Below are positions 34,724-43,376 of a stretch of DNA of 64,000 nucleotides, piece after piece. The stretch lies in the NCBI RefSeq assembly GCF_016055025.1, contig NZ_JAECVW010000002.1, one strand, 5' to 3'. The position numbers were made by a program, and so were the translations under genes. Each line of letters starts with the position of its first letter. Position 1 is the stretch's first letter. The notes under the pieces are model-generated. The model did not search any database. It was not told where the DNA came from and saw only the letters and a list, made by a program, of their open reading frames with translations. Source of the stretch: Thermoactinomyces intermedius. GTDB taxonomy: Bacteria; Bacillota; Bacilli; Thermoactinomycetales; Thermoactinomycetaceae.

Positions 34724-35239
34724 CTACTGTTTCGGTGCTAAAATCATGATCATCTGACGGCCTTCCAATTTCGGAGCCCGTTCGATTTCCGAAAGGTCTT
34801 CCACTTCCTTGGCCATCCGGTCCAAAATACTGCGTCCCAATTCCTGGTGAGTGATTTCCCGGCCGCGGAATCGAATGGTCAGCTTCACTTTGTTTCCTTT
34901 TTTGAGGAATTTTTTCACATTGCTCAATTTGGTTTTGATGTCGTTCTCTTCAATCGTCGGGCTGAGGCGCACCTCTTTGATTTGAATCGTTTTTTGATTC
35001 TTGCGTGCTTCTTTTTCACGTTTGCTTTGTTCATAACGGTACTTTCCGTAATCCATGATACGGCAAACCGGCGGTTTTGCCTGCGGGGCAACATTCACGA
35101 GATCCAGATTGGCTTCTTGTGCAAGCTGCAAAGCCTCCCGAATGGGTTTGATTCCCAATTGCGTACCGTCAACGCCGATCAGGCGAACTTCCCGAGCACG
35201 AATCGACTCATTGACTTGGTGCTGATGTTCCTTGCTGAT
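34724..35239 (-). CDS. infC: Translation initiation factor IF-3, apparent AUC start
   Basis: 171 residues, two IF-3 domains (N: VNESIRAREVRLIGVDGTQL; C: KLSNVKKFLKKGNKVKLTIRF). IF-3 blocks subunit joining and rejects non-canonical start codons. The only well-placed start is ATC 35239, 5 bases after GGAGGTGG; there is no ATG, GTG or TTG near it, and upstream frame has no homology. AUU/AUC starts are known for infC and give autoregulation. Length agrees with B. subtilis IF-3 (173). Confidence 0.93.
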   Translation of the reverse strand: MSKEHQHQVNESIRAREVRLIGVDGTQLGIKPIREALQLAQEANLDLVNVAPQAKPPVCRIMDYGKYRYEQSKREKEARKNQKTIQIKEVRLSPTIEENDIKTKLSNVKKFLKKGNKVKLTIRFRGREITHQELGRSILDRMAKEVEDLSEIERAPKLEGRQMIMILAPKQ

Positions 35240-35255
35240 ACCTGCCACCTCCGGA

Positions 35256-35395
35256 AAAAAATTGAAAAATAAAAAAGTGTAAGCGCAGAAAACGCCCACA
35301 CTTTGCTTCCAATATCCACAGGAAAATCAGTTGCATCGGAACCTGCCAACTCCGCGTTGATCAGGTGAGAAGCGGGCGCTTCTTCTTGCATGACA
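35256..35395 (-). promoter_or_regulatory. L20-type leader with premature terminator upstream of infC
   Basis: The minus-strand transcript has a ten-pair hairpin (AGTGTGGGCG / CGCTTACACT, two G-U pairs; 35276-35302) followed by TTTTTTATTTTT, before the infC ribosome binding site. The sequence AGTGTGGGCG...GCGCTTACACT is typical of the L20 leader of Bacillus, in which L20 binding favours termination. Further pairing upstream (GCGCCCGCTTCTC, GCGGAGTTGG) would form the L20 recognition and anti-terminator parts. Confidence 0.85.
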
Positions 35396-35400
35396 AAAAT

Positions 35401-35430
35401 ATACTATCACAGAAACAAAACCCGTGTCAA
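35401..35430 (-). promoter_or_regulatory. Sigma-A promoter of infC-rpmI-rplT
   Basis: -35 TTGACA (35425-35430), 18-base spacer, -10 TAGTAT (35401-35406). The rest of the region up to the next start at 35601 holds nothing else I can identify. Confidence 0.75.
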
Positions 35431-35600
35431 ACGTGACGCACGATCCAAAACGGCCAATTTGAATATATTCTTTTTCCCGGGATCCGTCAAACGGAAAATA
35501 AAGGAAAAAGTTTTGTCCGTTTTGTCACCTTTTTTACAGGAGTTTGTCAGTAAAAAAATGTATACTGAAGGTAAGTTCATTGCAATGAAAGGGTGAAACC

Positions 35601-36149
35601 ATGGCTGACCAAACCAGGCAAATTCCGGCGGACGAAAAGAAAACCACGGCATGGATCGTCACCTTGACCATCATCATCAACGCCATTATCGTCGTCCTCT
35701 TTTTCATGCCGAAATACCAAGGGTTCGATCATGTGGATTTAACGTTTTTGCCCATGTTAAACGCAATTTTCAACAGCTTTACGACAGTGTTCCTCATTAC
35801 CGCATTATATTTCATCAAGAAAAAAAATATACGCATGCACCGCCGTTTTATCTTTGCCGCCTTCGGGTCGACCGCTCTTTTTTTGATCACTTATCTGGTT
35901 TATCATTCGTTGGCGCCTTCCACTTCTTACGGCGGGGAAGGATGGCTCAAAATCATCTATTACTTCATCTTGATCACCCATATCGTTTTGGCCGCCCCCA
36001 CCGTGTTTCTCGCTCTTTTCACGATGGTTCGCGGCTTGAAGATGCAGGTGGAAAGACACCGGAAAATCGCACGCTGGACCATGCCGATCTGGCTGTATGT
36101 CAGCATCACCGGTGTGCTGGTTTATTTGATGATTTCCCCTTATTATTGA
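35601..36149 (+). CDS. DUF420 membrane protein (CtaM/YozB-like)
   Basis: 182 residues with five membrane helices (about 19-38, 48-70, 82-103, 120-143, 158-178). Conserved histidines lie in the helices and loops (KKKNIRMHRRFI, LVYHSLAP, ILITHIVLAAP, ERHRKIARW), as expected for DUF420. The S. aureus member CtaM is needed for aa3-type cytochrome oxidase assembly. Assignment to that role here is by family only; no oxidase genes are adjacent. AAAGGGTGA precedes the ATG. Confidence 0.85.
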   Translation: MADQTRQIPADEKKTTAWIVTLTIIINAIIVVLFFMPKYQGFDHVDLTFLPMLNAIFNSFTTVFLITALYFIKKKNIRMHRRFIFAAFGSTALFLITYLVYHSLAPSTSYGGEGWLKIIYYFILITHIVLAAPTVFLALFTMVRGLKMQVERHRKIARWTMPIWLYVSITGVLVYLMISPYY

Positions 36150-36186
36150 AAAAAGCACCCCTTCACCAAACGGGGTGCTTTTTTCA
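36149..36186. terminator. Bidirectional terminator between the DUF420 gene and thrS
   Basis: Eleven-base stem AAAAGCACCCC / GGGGTGCTTTT; T-runs on both strands. Confidence 0.92.
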
Positions 36187-36189
36187 TCG

Positions 36190-38097
36190 TCATTTTTTCT
36201 CTTTGATTTCCGCAACCAATTGTTCAATCACTTCATCCAGCGGCTTGGCGCCGAGATCTCCTTCGGTCCGCTTCCGGACAGCCACGGCATTCGCATTCAT
36301 TTCTTTTTCACCGATCACCAGCATGTAGGGAACTTTTTGCACTTGGGCTTCCCGGATTTTATAACCAACTTTTTCATCACGGCCGTCCAGCTCCGCACGG
36401 ATTCCCGCCTCCCGCAACCGGGCCGTCACTTGTTCGGCGTAGTCATTAAACGCGCGGGAAATCGGAATCACTTTGGCCTGAACCGGAGCCAGCCATAACG
36501 GGAAAGCACCGCCATAGTGCTCGACCAAAATCCCGATAAAGCGGTCAATCGACCCGTAAATGGCCCGGTGAATCACCACCGGACGATGCCGTTCATTGTC
36601 CTCCCCGACATAGGAGAGATCAAATTTCTCCGGCATTTGAAAATCCAATTGGATGGTGGCGCATTGATGGCTCCGCTTCAAAGCATCCCGGATATGGAAA
36701 TCGATCTTCGGACCGTAAAACGCACCGTCTCCTTCATTGATCCGGTATTCGATGCCGGACTTATCCAATACACTTTGCAGCGCAGATTCCGCTTTTTCCC
36801 ACAGTTCATCCGAACCCATCGAATCTTCGGGACGGGTGGAAAGCTCGATGGAATAGGGGAAACCAAAGGTGCTGTAAATCTGATCCACCAGTTGAAGCGC
36901 GGCGGTCACTTCTTCTTCGATCTGATCCGGCCGCACAAAGATATGCGCATCATCCTGGGTGAACGTCCGGACCCGGAGCATGCCGTTTAAAGCTCCCGAC
37001 AACTCGTGGCGATGCACTTGCCCGAATTCAGCCAGGCGAAGCGGCAAATCCCGGTATGAGCGGATATCATGTTTAAATATCAGCATATGTCCGGGACAGT
37101 TCATCGGTTTGACGGCAAAAGCGGATTCATCCACATTGGTAAAGTACATGTTTTCCTTGTAATGATCCCAGTGTCCCGATTGTTCCCACAAGCGCTGGTT
37201 CATGATGAGCGGGGTGCGGACTTCTTTGTAACCGGCTTTGATTTGCAGATCACGCGAGTATTGTTCCAATTCATTGCGCAAAATCATCCCGTTCGGCAAA
37301 TAAAACGGCATGCCGGGTGCTTCCTCCGAGAACATGTATAAGCCGAGTTCCCTTCCCAGTTTCCGGTGATCCCGCTTTTTCGCTTCTTCCAGGAAGTTTA
37401 AATGCTCCTCCAACTGGGATTGTTTCGGCCAGGCCGTCCCGTAAATCCTCTGCAGCATCTGGTTGTCCGAATCCCCGCGCCAATAAGCCCCGGCGATGCT
37501 TAATAATTTAAACGCTTTGATTTTTCCGGTGGACGGCAGATGGGGACCACGACACAGATCAAAAAACTCGCCTTGATGATACATGGTGATCACTGCATCT
37601 TCCGGCAGGTCACGAATGATCTCCAATTTCAGATGATCGCCTGTTTCTTCATAAATCCGGATGGCTTCCTCCCGGGAAACGACTTTTCGCTCAATCGGCA
37701 AATTTTCTTTGACGATTTTTCTCATCTCTTCTTCGATCTTGGGCAGATCCTCCGGCGTCAAACGAACCGGCAAATCCACGTCATAATAAAATCCGTCTTC
37801 AATCACCGGGCCGATCCCCAGTTTCACATCCGGATACAATCGTTTCAACGCCTGTGCCATCAGGTGAGCCGTGCTGTGGCGGTATACTTCCAAGCCTTCT
37901 TCATCGTCCAAAGTCAACACTTGGATTTCGGCGCCGTCCGGCACTTCTCTGGACAAATCCACCACTTGGCCGTTGATTTTGCCGGCAACGGCTTTTTTGG
38001 ACAAGCTCCGGCTGATGGAGCCGGCAATCTCCCCCACCGTGACGGACGATTCATACTCACGAACGGAACCGTCCGGGAATTTGACACTGATGCTCAT
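36190..38097 (-). CDS. thrS: Threonine-tRNA ligase
   Basis: 635 residues: TGS domain (1-60), second additional editing domain with HSTAHLMAQALKRLY and YHQGEFFDLCRGPH, class II catalytic core (zinc ligand region KPMNCPGHMLIFKH) and the C-terminal anticodon-binding domain. It charges tRNA-Thr and clears Ser-tRNA. The second of two nearby ATGs (38097) is preferred because AAGGAGAG abuts the first one. Confidence 0.97.
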   Translation of the reverse strand: MSISVKFPDGSVREYESSVTVGEIAGSISRSLSKKAVAGKINGQVVDLSREVPDGAEIQVLTLDDEEGLEVYRHSTAHLMAQALKRLYPDVKLGIGPVIEDGFYYDVDLPVRLTPEDLPKIEEEMRKIVKENLPIERKVVSREEAIRIYEETGDHLKLEIIRDLPEDAVITMYHQGEFFDLCRGPHLPSTGKIKAFKLLSIAGAYWRGDSDNQMLQRIYGTAWPKQSQLEEHLNFLEEAKKRDHRKLGRELGLYMFSEEAPGMPFYLPNGMILRNELEQYSRDLQIKAGYKEVRTPLIMNQRLWEQSGHWDHYKENMYFTNVDESAFAVKPMNCPGHMLIFKHDIRSYRDLPLRLAEFGQVHRHELSGALNGMLRVRTFTQDDAHIFVRPDQIEEEVTAALQLVDQIYSTFGFPYSIELSTRPEDSMGSDELWEKAESALQSVLDKSGIEYRINEGDGAFYGPKIDFHIRDALKRSHQCATIQLDFQMPEKFDLSYVGEDNERHRPVVIHRAIYGSIDRFIGILVEHYGGAFPLWLAPVQAKVIPISRAFNDYAEQVTARLREAGIRAELDGRDEKVGYKIREAQVQKVPYMLVIGEKEMNANAVAVRKRTEGDLGAKPLDEVIEQLVAEIKEKK

Positions 38098-38121
38098 TTC
38101 CATCTCTCCTTTTTTTCATAT

Positions 38122-38395
38122 CAATAAAAAAAGCCCCTCCCTCAAAGGGACGAGCTGGTCGTCGCGGTTCCACCCTTCTTCAACCTGAAACAGCCGGATC
38201 AGGCTGTTTAAGGTTCTCTCATCTCAATAACGGCGAAGTCCCGGCAACAATTACTGGCATCCATGATGCGTTCCTTGTTGCAGCTCTGAGGTGGTAAGCA
38301 CTTTCCGATTGGGTTATGGAGGCTTCCAGCCGCTGACCCCCACTCTCTGAAACCGTCGGAGATGCCCGTGTCCTCATCATCGCTTTTGGATAAAA
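38122..38395 (-). promoter_or_regulatory. T-box riboswitch, Thr specifier, upstream of thrS
   Basis: On the minus strand: T-box core AAGGGTGGAACCGCGACG (38160-38177), AGAGAG bulge in stem I, and the specifier loop GTGCTTACCA closed by GAGG / CCTC. The specifier ACC (38293-38295) is followed by A and decodes Thr. The terminator AGCTCGTCCCTTT / AGGGAGGGGCT is followed by TTTTTTT. This accounts for the 334-base gap between thrS and ytxC. Confidence 0.94.
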
Positions 38396-38405
38396 TTTTT
38401 TATGT

Positions 38406-38435
38406 ATTATACTCATTTCGTCACCGGTTCGTCAA
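38406..38435 (-). promoter_or_regulatory. Sigma-A promoter of the thrS T-box transcript
   Basis: -35 TTGACG (38430-38435), 18-base spacer, -10 TATAAT (38406-38411); the -35 overlaps the last codons of ytxC. Confidence 0.75.
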
Positions 38436-39316
38436 GCATCTTCCAAAAACGGCCGGGCGGATGGCTGACATTGGCTGCAGCCGTCACAAGTCATCACTCT
38501 TCCTTCAAAAATTTGCATCAAGGTTTTGATCACATTTTCATCCGGGCTGGTGGTATGGATGATGATCCGCTCCGGCGTCATGCTTAACAAAATGCTCATC
38601 AGGTGATCTTTTTGAGATGCCGTTTGATCGGCCATTTCCATAAAAACCGGCTCCAGATCTTTGTCCAAAACCGGGGTGCCGTCCGCTTTCAGCACATGAA
38701 ATTGTTGGTTGTCATGGATGACATGCACCAGCCCGATTTTCGGGGGCCGGGACTCGATAAACATGCGCAACAATTCAATAAATTCATGGTATTGCCTTTT
38801 CAAACGGTAAGCTTGAATAGCTTCCTCCACACAAGCCATCAGCGTTTTCCGGTAAGTCTTCAAGCGAAAGGATACAAAACCGTCCAAAGCAATGTGATGA
38901 TTTTCTTTCAAAAAACCGGCGATCTGTTTCTCCAATTTCTCCCGCCGGCTGCGGTATATCACCTGTTGGCATTCCCACGCGCTGGTCTCCAATTGCTCCA
39001 ACACCTGTTGCTGTATCTGCCCGATTTCTTTCTTAGTGAAATAATGGTGGCTGGATTGGATCATTTTGTTAATCCATTTTGGTTCCAGATGGTCACAAAT
39101 GTAACGGGTCAGGATTTTGCCCACTTGCCATGCCATCCGATCCCTTTGTTTCTCATCCATCCACTGTTTCAACCGGATGAGGATGACATAACGCTCTCCC
39201 ATTCCCATCTCTTTCATGTCAAAAGCCGGGCAGACGGAGCGGATGCCCTCGCGCAAGTCTTGCAAACAGGAACGAAATGGCTCATCTCTCTGATCAAACG
39301 AAATCAGATATTTCAA
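38432..39316 (-). CDS. ytxC: YtxC-like sporulation protein
   Basis: About 294 residues, mostly helical, without signal peptide or membrane segment. It lies directly upstream of thrS, the position of ytxC in B. subtilis, and has the family's wording near FHVLKADGTPVLD and SILLSMTPERIIIHT. Function unknown. The start is uncertain: TTG 39316 (after GGGAGGGGA) gives MKYLISFDQ; a TTG nine codons upstream after AAGGAG is an alternative. The C-terminus has a CxxC (CDGCSQC) of unknown meaning. Confidence 0.75.
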   Translation of the reverse strand: MKYLISFDQRDEPFRSCLQDLREGIRSVCPAFDMKEMGMGERYVILIRLKQWMDEKQRDRMAWQVGKILTRYICDHLEPKWINKMIQSSHHYFTKKEIGQIQQQVLEQLETSAWECQQVIYRSRREKLEKQIAGFLKENHHIALDGFVSFRLKTYRKTLMACVEEAIQAYRLKRQYHEFIELLRMFIESRPPKIGLVHVIHDNQQFHVLKADGTPVLDKDLEPVFMEMADQTASQKDHLMSILLSMTPERIIIHTTSPDENVIKTLMQIFEGRVMTCDGCSQCQPSARPFLEDA

Positions 39317-39420
39317 CCGTCTCCCCTCCCATCCAAGGATCAACTGAGGCAACTCCTTTCCATACCAATATATGTTGCAACCAATAACGGTATACAAAAA
39401 AACAAAAGGACCAACGAAAA

Positions 39421-39452
39421 ACAAAAAAGACTTGGTCAAAAAACCAAGCCTT
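39421..39452 (-). terminator. Intrinsic terminator downstream of the YdjM-like gene
   Basis: Stem GACTTGGT / ACCAAGCC (one mismatch) with T-run on the minus strand (complement of AACAAAAAA). Confidence 0.75.
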
Positions 39453-39456
39453 CTCT

Positions 39457-40089
39457 TCAGAACCATCCGGCCATTTTTACTTCGTTATAAAGAATCAGTC
39501 CGATCAAATAAACAAACCCCAGCGCAGCCAACAAAACGGACAGCCTTCCGATCAGTTTTTCTTCGCTCCCGCCCGTTTTCACCTTGATTCCAAAAGCTTT
39601 CATGGAAAATTTCTTTTTATGAGGCCACAAATAAGGAACTCCCGCACTGGTTAACGTATCCGCAAAAAGATGGGACAAATAACCAACCAACACCGGTACG
39701 GCCATCCACGGTTGAATCGTGTAAAACATCCAAGTGACGTAGGCACAGGTCAGTAGCGAATGGGTTACCGACCGGTGAGGGGCATAAGCGACGCTGGCGG
39801 CAAAAATCCCCAACAGCAACACCCAAAGAGGCAGGCTTTTGATGAAAAACAGCAGAATCATGACCACTCCCAAAGCGGCCAGCGCAAATGACCGGTAGGT
39901 CCTGCTCAGCGAAGGGAACAGAAAGTTGTTAATCAGGCTGCCGTCTTCATCGATATCCGGGAGCAAAGAAGCAATTCCCGCCAAAACAATGGTTAAAGCA
40001 AGTTCCCCTACATCATCCGGATTTCCGGAAGCCACGGCCAGTCCGACACCCGATGCCACGCCGATGGCAAAATGTGTTTTTCCTGTCAA
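39457..40089 (-). CDS. YdjM-family metal-dependent membrane hydrolase
   Basis: 210 residues. Histidine/aspartate motifs of the family are visible: GKTHFAIG near the start, LLPDIDEDGS, APHRSVTHSLL and HLFADTLTSAGVPYLWP, set among about five membrane helices. YdjM-like proteins are predicted zinc-dependent membrane hydrolases; the natural substrate is unknown. TTG 40089 is chosen because AGGAGGAG lies 5 bases upstream. Single gene. Confidence 0.85.
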   Translation of the reverse strand: MTGKTHFAIGVASGVGLAVASGNPDDVGELALTIVLAGIASLLPDIDEDGSLINNFLFPSLSRTYRSFALAALGVVMILLFFIKSLPLWVLLLGIFAASVAYAPHRSVTHSLLTCAYVTWMFYTIQPWMAVPVLVGYLSHLFADTLTSAGVPYLWPHKKKFSMKAFGIKVKTGGSEEKLIGRLSVLLAALGFVYLIGLILYNEVKMAGWF

Positions 40090-40260
40090 ACCCTCTCCTC
40101 CTATCTCTCTGTATCTGAGGGCAAATGAAGGATTTGCCATAAAAAAACCTTTTTGATCCCATATTTAAAATAGCAAATATATAAAGTAAAATCTATTTAT
40201 TTTCTTAAATTATGAAATGGCACCCCGGGAACCGGAATGCCACTTCGTCCAAGACCACAA

Positions 40261-41373
40261 TCAGTTTTGCATCACGAAATCTTTTTCAGTATACTCGCCC
40301 TCTTTAAAAACACGCAAGATCTCATATTTCGTGTTCCGTTGCGCCGGAATTTTCCCGGCTTCCCGGATCAGGCGCAAAATGAGGTGGTTGTTTACTTTAT
40401 GAGTGGTGCCGGCAGCCGAAACCACGTTTTCTTCGATCATGGTGCTTCCAAAGTCATTGCATCCGAAGTGCAGTGATTTTTTCCCGATTTCCGGTCCCAT
40501 GGTCACCCAGGAAGATTGGAGGTTGGGGATGTTGTCCAGCATCAACCGGGAAATCGCCACCGCTTTCAAATATTCTTCAGGTGGCAGTTTTTCCCGTTTC
40601 AAATTGGTGTTGTCCGGCTGGAACGTCCATACGATGAAAGCGAGGAATCCTTTGGTCTCGTCTTGGGCCTGCCGGATCCGGAGCAAATGATTCACCCGGT
40701 GTTCATTCGTTTCGCCAAAACCGATCACCATGGTAGCCGTGGTGTGCATCCCCACACGATGGGCCGTTTGCATGACATCCATCCAATCGCGCCAGGAACC
40801 TTTCAACCGGCTGATTTTCCGGCGAATTTCATCATCCAGAATTTCCGCTCCGCCGCCGGGCAAAGAATCCAGCCCCGCTTCATGCAACCGGCGGATCACT
40901 TCTTCCAGGGAAAGGCCGGATACTTCTTTCATTTTCATGATTTCAGCAGGCGAAAAAGAATGCATGGTGATATCGGGAAAGCGTTTTTTAATTTCCCGTA
41001 ACAGATTCGTGTAATATTCAAACGGCAAATCCGGATTGGTTCCGCCTTGCATCAGGATTTCCGTCCCGCCCACATCCACGGTTTCCTGGATTTTTTGGAA
41101 GATCACTTCATTCGGCAGGACATACCCTTCTTCCGACCCCGGCCGGCGGTAAAACGCACAAAACCGGCAATATGTGTCACAAATATTGGTATAGTTGATA
41201 TTGCGACCGATGACAAACGTTGTGACCGGCTCCGGATGCCATTTTTTCATGATCTGGTCCGCAGCCCATCCCATTTTTTCAATCTCGTCACTTTCCCACA
41301 GGGCCAGCCCGTCTTCAAACCCCAAGCGTTCTCCGGCAAGCGCCCTTTCGATGATGGAATCAATCTTCGACAT
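40261..41373 (-). CDS. mqnC: Cyclic dehypoxanthinyl futalosine synthase (radical SAM)
   Basis: 370 residues, radical SAM with the cluster motif CDTYCRFC (near residue 65) in the MqnC-typical context CRFCAFYRRPG, LPGGGAEIL, FIVWTFQPDNTNL. It cyclises dehypoxanthine futalosine in the futalosine route to menaquinone. CofH and MqnE are relatives; the FAFYRRPG and ILMQGGTNPDL wording favours MqnC. Other mqn genes are not in the window. AGGAGG precedes the ATG. Confidence 0.9.
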   Translation of the reverse strand: MSKIDSIIERALAGERLGFEDGLALWESDEIEKMGWAADQIMKKWHPEPVTTFVIGRNINYTNICDTYCRFCAFYRRPGSEEGYVLPNEVIFQKIQETVDVGGTEILMQGGTNPDLPFEYYTNLLREIKKRFPDITMHSFSPAEIMKMKEVSGLSLEEVIRRLHEAGLDSLPGGGAEILDDEIRRKISRLKGSWRDWMDVMQTAHRVGMHTTATMVIGFGETNEHRVNHLLRIRQAQDETKGFLAFIVWTFQPDNTNLKREKLPPEEYLKAVAISRLMLDNIPNLQSSWVTMGPEIGKKSLHFGCNDFGSTMIEENVVSAAGTTHKVNNHLILRLIREAGKIPAQRNTKYEILRVFKEGEYTEKDFVMQN

Positions 41374-41466
41374 ATCTATTCAACCTCCTAAAGAGTCAGA
41401 TCGACCGCCAACCCAATCATGTCCATCGTATCACAAATCAAAACGGATGGGGCGGGAATACTGCAC

Positions 41467-41527
41467 AAAAAATCCTCCTGTTTTCAGGCGATGTGAATTC
41501 ACCCGATGAAAACAGGAGGATTTTTTT
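41467..41527. terminator. Long perfect terminator between the tRNA pair and mqnC
   Basis: A 16-base perfect stem AATCCTCCTGTTTTCA / TGAAAACAGGAGGATT with a 20-base loop; T-runs on both strands. It ends the tRNA transcript on the minus strand. Confidence 0.93.
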
Positions 41528-41533
41528 ATGTTG

Positions 41534-41623
41534 TGGTGCCGAGGGTCGGACTCGAACCGACACGGTGGTACACCCACCGCAGGATTTTAAGTCCTGTGCG
41601 TCTGCCAATTCCGCCACCCCGGC
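41534..41623 (-). tRNA. tRNA-Leu (anticodon UAA)
   Basis: 90 bases including encoded CCA. Acceptor GCCGGGG pairs with CCTCGGC, discriminator A. The anticodon loop CTTAAAA between CAGGA / TCCTG gives anticodon TAA. The long variable arm (GGTGGGTGTACCACC) is that of tRNA-Leu. The T arm has GGTTCGAGTCC. Confidence 0.97.
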
Positions 41624-41630
41624 AAAAAAT

Positions 41631-41706
<76 letters not shown>

Positions 41707-41736
41707 TTATGTAACAAATTGTTGACGACAAATGAT

Positions 41737-41765
41737 ATTATACCACGCAAGCATCAAACACGCAA
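41737..41765 (-). promoter_or_regulatory. Sigma-A promoter of the tRNA-Phe-tRNA-Leu unit
   Basis: -35 TTGCGT (41760-41765), 17-base spacer, -10 TATAAT (41737-41742), 31 bases before the tRNA. Confidence 0.8.
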
Positions 41766-41793
41766 GATGAATCAGGAAATTTTTTTGTTCAAG

Positions 41794-41838
41794 ACACCCC
41801 CTGCCACCGTCTGATGATGTTCAGGGGGTGTTTTTTTT
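41794..41838 (+). terminator. Plus-strand-facing hairpin with T-run at the dnaB 3' end
   Basis: Ten-base stem ACACCCCCTG / CAGGGGGTGT followed by eight T on the plus strand. The right arm contains the dnaB stop codon. On the dnaB (minus) strand there is no T-run after the hairpin. No plus-strand gene ends here, so its job is unclear; it could stop antisense transcription or stabilise the dnaB mRNA 3' end. Confidence 0.7.
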
Positions 41839-43278
41839 CTCCTTGTTGCCGGCCACAAAACGCTCATTCATCAACCGAAGTTTCGCGCGAATCTGTTCTT
41901 GCTGGTCTGCCCATTCATCTTTTGTCGCTTGTCCGGATTTTGCCCGTTGGGATTGCTCCATTTGCATTTGCAATGTTTGGGGCAATGCTTCCGGCTTGTT
42001 GCGGGGATTTTTCGGTTGGAAAGAACGCGGCTGCTGCTTTTTCTTTTTCGTTTCCCATTCTTCTTTTTTCGCCTGCTCCACGGCCTCTTCCACCGTGGAA
42101 ATGCCCAGCCGTTTCCAATGGCCCGCAATTTTTTCCACCAAATTTCGCGGCAGTTTATAATCATATTTCAACAAGACATATTCCAAGAGCACATTGACCA
42201 CCCCCGGCGGCAATCCGTAGTGGCGAATCAACGACTCCACGATTTCCACATCGCTGGCCGGGATTCGCGCCCCTTTCTGGTAAAAAGCCAAAAGTTGCAT
42301 GGGGGAAATTTGCGCCAATTGCCGAATGTGCTTTTCTTCTTCAGAAAGCGGCTTTTCCCGATCCGGCGGCATCTTTTTCTCCTCTTTGGCCGCCAACGCA
42401 TCCGCCTTCTTTGCCACCACGGGCGTACTGCCAAACTGCATGCAATATTCACTGCGGACAAAAGAACGCAAGCGGTCCAGACGGATTTGTCCGTGACTGG
42501 TCACATAAGGATTTTGCAACGCTTTTAAAATCGCCCATTCATCCAGCTGATACAAAAAACCAAGTTCTCTGATTTCTTTTTTTAAATCCTCCGTCCAAAC
42601 ATCTTTTCCCAATAAGTGCGACAAGCGCAACTGCAGCATGGAAAAATCAATGTCGTCCTGCATAAAATCCGGCCTTTTTCCTTGATGCAGGCTTTCGTCG
42701 ATTTTGGCCACCGGCCCGGTCACTTCTTTTTCCCGTTCAGCTTGTTTGGCCAGTTCTGCCGGCGAAATGCTGTCAAACACATCCTGGAACGAACGGGTGA
42801 TGTTTTTCTTTTTTTCTTCCTTCCGGCCGGGTTGAAAACGGTCATCCCCGGTCAGCCAGTCTTTTACGGCAATGTATCTTTCTTTGCCCAATGCATTGTA
42901 AAGCGTGACACTTAAAATATCACTTTGAAAAAACTTTGCCGGCGTCAGCGGGGGGAGCATTTCATATTCATAATAAACATGATCTTCTTCCTCTTCGATC
43001 TCATACGTATTGATCAGTCCGACACCTTCCAGCAAATGTCTGGCTTCCAACAGTTGATCAAACGTAAAGGAACATAACTGCAATAAATACGAATGAGCAT
43101 ACAACTTGGAAACACCGGCACGGTGAAGGGGAACTTGACAGGCCAGCGTCATGTATAATGAGATGGCAGAAGCTCCGACGATGGGTTGATACAGATGAAT
43201 CAGTCCAACGAGATCTGCATGATGGATCGGACGATGGGTGCGGCAACGCCAACCCGCGTCTTTCCAAAACATAGCCAT
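41821..43278 (-). CDS. dnaB: Replication initiation and membrane attachment protein DnaB
   Basis: 485 residues. N-terminal winged-helix-like domain (about 15-130), central linker, DnaB_2 domain (about 320-400, LAQISPMQLLAFYQKG, GLPPGVVNVLLEYVL) and a basic Q/K-rich tail. In Bacillus it loads the replicative helicase at oriC with DnaD and DnaI. ATG 43278 is chosen because GAGGAGG lies 7 bases upstream. nrdR lies upstream as in Bacillus, but dnaI, normally the next gene, is not here. Confidence 0.93.
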   Translation of the reverse strand: MAMFWKDAGWRCRTHRPIHHADLVGLIHLYQPIVGASAISLYMTLACQVPLHRAGVSKLYAHSYLLQLCSFTFDQLLEARHLLEGVGLINTYEIEEEEDHVYYEYEMLPPLTPAKFFQSDILSVTLYNALGKERYIAVKDWLTGDDRFQPGRKEEKKKNITRSFQDVFDSISPAELAKQAEREKEVTGPVAKIDESLHQGKRPDFMQDDIDFSMLQLRLSHLLGKDVWTEDLKKEIRELGFLYQLDEWAILKALQNPYVTSHGQIRLDRLRSFVRSEYCMQFGSTPVVAKKADALAAKEEKKMPPDREKPLSEEEKHIRQLAQISPMQLLAFYQKGARIPASDVEIVESLIRHYGLPPGVVNVLLEYVLLKYDYKLPRNLVEKIAGHWKRLGISTVEEAVEQAKKEEWETKKKKQQPRSFQPKNPRNKPEALPQTLQMQMEQSQRAKSGQATKDEWADQQEQIRAKLRLMNERFVAGNKEKKNTP

Positions 43279-43376
43279 GGTTTGGCCTCCTCTGCACTTC
43301 GCTTTCGCTAGCATTCGGGAATATCATTGTAACATACGAGCCTGCCGGATCATCAAATCCCATTTCCCACCAATTC

